A stretch of DNA of 64,000 bases. It comes from Rhizophlyctis rosea. Lineage: Eukaryota; Chytridiomycota; Chytridiomycetes; Rhizophlyctidales; Rhizophlyctidaceae. This document shows positions 60,204 through 64,000 of this stretch, piece by piece. Numbering within the stretch: the first letter of the stretch is position 1; every line of letters begins with the position of its first letter. Location of the stretch: positions 131,170-195,169 of the forward strand of contig JADGJC010000008.1 in the NCBI GenBank assembly GCA_027596075.1. Direction: 5' to 3'. A program made the translations under genes and the position numbers. A model generated the notes under the pieces. The model did no database searches. It saw nothing but the letters and a program-made list of their open reading frames with translations, and was not told the DNA's origin.

Positions 60204-62836
60204 TCAACCCCGAAGCGAATACCCACCCGCACCTCTCCCCATCGTCAGCGCCGCCAACGGCTGTTCATCATCCTCCTCCATCGCAACCCGAGATGGCGAC
60301 GGAGCCGATTGACCCAACTGCGGCGGCACCGGCGGCACAGGTATACCCCCAGGAATCAAACTCACAAGCGGTACATTCGGATGCCTCCGCCTCTGTCTCC
60401 CCCTCCTTTCCCTATCCCGCTCCCTCCCACTCCCATCCCTATCCCCATCCCTATTTCGGGTCCGATACCGATGTGTGCGCGGTTCGTCTCCAGCTATTGG
60501 TGCCGACCCAGCCGTATTCCCTGCCCCCGCCCGCACCCCACCCACAGAATCAACCAACTCCGACGACGGCGCACTCCCCCGCCGAGACTGAGGCATCGCG
60601 TCCCTCACGCTGCCCGACGACGAATGCGACAATGACCGGCGCAGGTCCGTTCCAGTACGAGGGAGATTGGTGGTACTACCGCTACCGAGACCATTCCCTA
60701 CCCGTGCCCCACTGTCGATCGACGTCCGTGGCTGTCGCAAGGAGACGGCGCGTCTGAGCGGGATCAAATCATCATCGTCCGACAGGAGGTCGATACTCGC
60801 ACGCGGGTTGAAAATATCATTTTCTCCCGTACTGGGCATGGGGTTGGCTTGGTTGGTGGTCGCAAAACGGGTCAGCGTCAACGACGTCGTGCTGGAGTTT
60901 AGCCCCATCCCCGTCCGCCTGGGCCTGCCTAAAGATACGCTGGAACCGATCGCCAAGAGCGACAGCGGGCGATTGTCAGCCACATCAAGGGGGGACGTTT
61001 CCAGCGACCCGGTTGTATCTGGTTCTTCTGTAATGGTTCTGGTGCTGATGTGCAGTCGAGAGGGGGTGGAGTAATTGGACGGCGGGCTTCCGACGAGTGG
61101 TGTGGCGGGTGGAGATGCATAAAAGGAAGACGAATACTGAGGACGATTGAGGGAGGAATGGTCGAGCGAGCGAGCGAAAGAAGTGGGACTGGCAACTCTC
61201 TCATATGGCGGTGATGCGAGAGATGGGGAAAGTCTACCATTGATGTTGGACGTGGAAAGCGAACTCGTGCCGCTGATGCCGCCCCTTCGTGTTGGGATTG
61301 GGATAGCTACAGGTGTGGAAATGTTGGAATTTGATGCAGGCTGGTGACTCCCATTTGTGACATCGTAATCTGGTGGACTGTAAGGTGGTGGTAAATCTTC
61401 ATCCTCCCGCACATCGTTCACTTGCTCTTCCATCAGGACCCGTTGGGACATGCGGACGTAACGGGTTCCGTCTCGCCTAGCTCTGTCCCTATCCCGACTC
61501 AATACCGCGGCACGCAGGATCCGAACCCGTTCTTTGAGTAACCGGGATTGAAGCTCTTTCAGATGGTGTTCTGTGGTGCGCAAATCCCGCCGTAGTGTTT
61601 CCGATTCGCGATTGAGTCGAGGATTGGTATCCTGAACTTTGCGAAGCAAGAGGAGACATTCGTGGTATGGTGTTGGTCGTGGGGGTGCAATGAGTGTGGT
61701 GAATGTGGACTTGCTGGTGTCTGCGGGAGGAAGTGATGGATAGACGCGTGTTGCTTCTTCATACAGGTTGAGAGCCGAATCTGCGAAGAAGATGGTCGGT
61801 GAGCGGCCCAAATCCACTGGCAGTATCATCATCGTGATATGCCGTACCCAGCTTGTGCATATCAAAATTGGCATCCACAGATTTGCTTCGCTTTCGGAAG
61901 GATTGAGCGTTCGCGTCAGAGATGCTCCTCGCCTCCAAGAGCAAGTTCTCTACACGACCCAAGAGCTGTTTTGCCGTTTCCACGTTCTTGACCTTGCGCC
62001 CCATTTTCTCAATCTGGTTATGCGCCAATGTCATGCTCTGTTTGATGGCGTCTTCTTCGGGGAAGCCGGAAGGGCCTTCGACATCAAATACTCGTTCGTA
62101 TAATGATTCGAGAAGATTTCGCACATGACGCAACGCTCGCATGTCGGTATCAAAGGCCTGAAGCTGTTGGCAGAGGTCAGCTTGACCAGACACTTGCATC
62201 TTCCCATTTCGGAAGTTACAAACCTCTTCATTGAGTGCACGCTCCTGTTGACGCAATAGTTCCACCTGTTGGTTAGCTTCTTCCAATTTCTGTGTAAGAT
62301 CTTCCAACAAATCATCATGTTCCGATCTTCTGTTCTTCGGCACTAGTATCGCACTGGCAAGGGCCTGACGCTCTCGTGCTCTGTGACATAATTCAGTTGC
62401 GGGATTTGATGCATAGCTATTACTCGGGTAACTCACAGCCGATCCTGCAAATAGGCAACCTCGTTCAGTCCACCCCTGAGTTCTGCAGTCGTAAGCTGCA
62501 GCCTCTGACGTGTGTGCTTCACTCGACTCTCCGTTGCCGCCAAAGCCATATGGCGTTCATCCAACCGTACATATTCAGGAACGGCTTCTCGCAGACGCGC
62601 AGTCATAGCCAGTGATATTGACTCCAACTCTAAGGGATCTTCGTGGTCGTGGTGGCTGGGACTTCCGTCATATTGGTAAAGAAACGGTGCGGATCGCGAA
62701 GTGGGACTGTCAGGATGCGTGTTTTCGCTCGTGTTGAGCTCTGAAATATCTGTCAGTGGCCGATGCCTCTCATGATAAACCACGTTTGACAACCGTTTGC
62801 ATACTCACCACGAAGAGGTGTTTTTAGTGTTGACAT
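60204..62836 (-). CDS. Coiled-coil protein with a PPxY motif and Pro/Ser-rich tail
   Basis: Start MSTLKTPLR at 62836 joins DISELNTSENTHP across an intron. The exon at 62433 on gives LTARLREAVPEYVRL and helices through HRARERQALASAILVP. A second coiled coil has LEEANQQVELLRQQERALNEEV and VRNLLESLYERVF. A 67-base intron (donor gtacgg, acceptor cttcgcag) joins FDMHKL to DSALNLYEEATRVYPSLPP, an MIT- or TPR-like helix. Another coil runs VQDTNPRLNRESETLRRDL to LLKERVRILR. Then DEDLPPPYSPPDYD supplies a PPxY motif. The remaining 400 residues are Ser/Thr/Pro-rich. About 870 residues; no family recognised. Confidence 0.7.
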
Positions 62837-63310
62837 GTTGGAAATGGTATGGCTGTTCCTGCCACACTTTTCTCACAGCATGAGGAGTAAAAGTGATGAG
62901 GTCTCAGCCATTCAACTTATACCCTGCACTAGCTATTCTCCCACGGATGAGGCTCGCTGCTGGCACTTCCCTGGTATCGTTTGTATGAAAGATGCCGATA
63001 GCGTGAGAAAGTTGGCGGGATGGTGTGAAAAGCGTGGGAAAGAAGGTGTGCGGAGGGGGCGAAACGCACTTCACTGTTTGTTTACCACATTCTCACGCGG
63101 AGTTGACAAGCAAGCGAGCACACATCCGACGTGACGGATATTTCGGGTCAGGTGGCTTAGCTATTACCGAATGTTGGTGGTAACTTGAACTAACTTGGTA
63201 CAACAGGGTTGAACAGGGTTGGACAGGTGCAAACTGGTGGAACGTGGTCGCACCTGCGGTTGAATCCGTCATCTGCTGCAACCATCAGCATGTTCGGCAC
63301 AAGCGATATG
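62837..63310. other. Intergenic region
   Basis: Upstream of the coiled-coil gene. It contains a short local repeat of ACAGGGTTG type near 63200-63230. No gene is supported here apart from the possible end of the next one at 63319. Confidence 0.4.
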
Positions 63311-63318
63311 TCGCTTTT

Positions 63319-64000
63319 TCAAGCAAATCCCTTCCCAAAAGCAGCATGTTGAGAGATCGCCGCTATCATCAAGCATGTCTGAAGGTGCCTTGGCGTGGCG
63401 AGTGCCTTGATTGCTGCTTCCGCACAGTCTCGACAATTTGGGCAGTGAACTTGTCAATCAGGGAACGGTGCTACTTACGTTTATCACCTTCTCAATCGAT
63501 TCAAAGTGCGAGTCCTGCACCATACGTGGATGTACCGCATCCTTGCCGAACCATTCCAATTCCTCACGACGGAAGTCCACCTCCCGTTGTTTCTCTACTC
63601 ATAGGCAAGTAACCTTGGTAATTGGACTCGGGTGCATACAGGCGCCTGACCGCATTGCTGGCAACGCGATCTTCCGCATGGTGGGAGTGGTGGGCTGCTT
63701 GCCAAGTTAACAATCCTTCCAGAATTGCACGACAGGAGCAAAGTGTATGCGCCCATCAGGATCCAACATATGGACCCTGCAGATCATTACACAGCACGGC
63801 ACATTTGCCTGTCATCAGCTTGCTAGCATAATTGTGGTGCTTTACTTACTTTGATCCAGATAGCAGAACTCGCTGCCATGAGATGTTGCTGTTGCAGTCC
63901 CAACAACCTGTGAATCTCGTTCAAGTAAGGGAGGTCACAGAAAGCTTGATGTCTCAATAGAAAGTGGAAGACTTATCACATGACGAGCGTCGACAGGGTC
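63319..64000 (-). CDS. Partial unknown gene running off the right edge
   Basis: Minus-strand segments with strong coding look. One reads DLPYLNEIHRLLGLQQQHLMAASSAIWIK, ending at a donor gtaagtaaag near 63850. Another reads VEKQREVDFRREELEWFG, KDAVHPRMVQDSHFESIEK, ending at a donor gtgataaacg near 63490. A last exon after a ..caccttcag acceptor gives TCLMIAAISQHAAFGKGFA and stop at 63319. One intermediate exon (63650-63800) has several frames open and could not be joined. The 5' part lies beyond the window. No family recognised. Confidence 0.4.

Noticed and set aside
60120..60635. Plus-strand frames of 154-171 residues
   Set aside because: Opposite the Ser/Pro-rich tail of the coiled-coil gene; Arg/Pro/His-rich composition is a mirror of that low-complexity coding strand.

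Overview
The window is a gene-dense piece of a fungal nuclear genome. Almost every gene is cut by short (about 50-90 base) GT-AG introns. Genes on both strands are separated by small gaps. The repertoire is eukaryotic and fungal: a secreted CBM1-GH53 galactanase, a fused BIO3-BIO1 biotin enzyme, a fused PABA synthase, MED31, VPS20, SDHAF1, SDHAF3 and a nuclear tRNA-Lys. Ankyrin genes and a 29-residue 'LDWWK' repeat gene fit an early-diverging, chytrid-like saprotroph. That placement is inferred from gene content and was not tested by alignment.

Layout. 1-4 kb: the 3' part of a GPAT3/4-type acyltransferase, TXNDC17 and an SDR oxidoreductase. 5.2-12.1 kb: cofactor synthesis, with a PabA-PabB fusion for folate and BIO3-BIO1 for biotin, and the succinate dehydrogenase assembly factor SDHAF3 between them. 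12.3-20.9 kb: an unknown basic protein, the galactanase, an NAD(P)-binding protein, a USP-like protein that lacks the catalytic cysteine, two unknown genes and a frameshifted GNAT acetyltransferase. 21-28 kb: a low-quality, repeat-rich accessory stretch with a broken repeat-containing gene, an LDWWK/ankyrin gene holding an assembly gap, and a large ankyrin gene. 28-35 kb: dipeptidyl peptidase III, ESCRT-III VPS20 and a G1-type cyclin, then a 44-base tandem repeat. 35.4-40.5 kb: a giant nuclease-helicase. 41-50.8 kb: SDHAF1, two unknown genes, an arrestin-like protein, MED31, a tiny gene and an F-box/LRR protein. 52.5-62.8 kb: an RRM protein, a FGGY D-ribulokinase, tRNA-Lys(CTT), a multi-pass membrane protein and a coiled-coil protein with a PPxY motif. 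A further gene appears to run off the right edge on the minus strand.

The two LYR proteins (SDHAF1, SDHAF3) serve the same respiratory complex but are 32 kb apart. Several genes touch ubiquitin or endosomal trafficking (VPS20, arrestin-like, F-box/LRR, pseudo-USP, PPxY coiled coil), but they are not arranged as one system. The most notable single gene is the approximately 1,500-residue protein that joins a RecB-type PD-(D/E)XK nuclease with an iron-sulfur-like cysteine cluster, a degenerate RNase H-like middle region and a UPF1/DNA2-type SF1 helicase.
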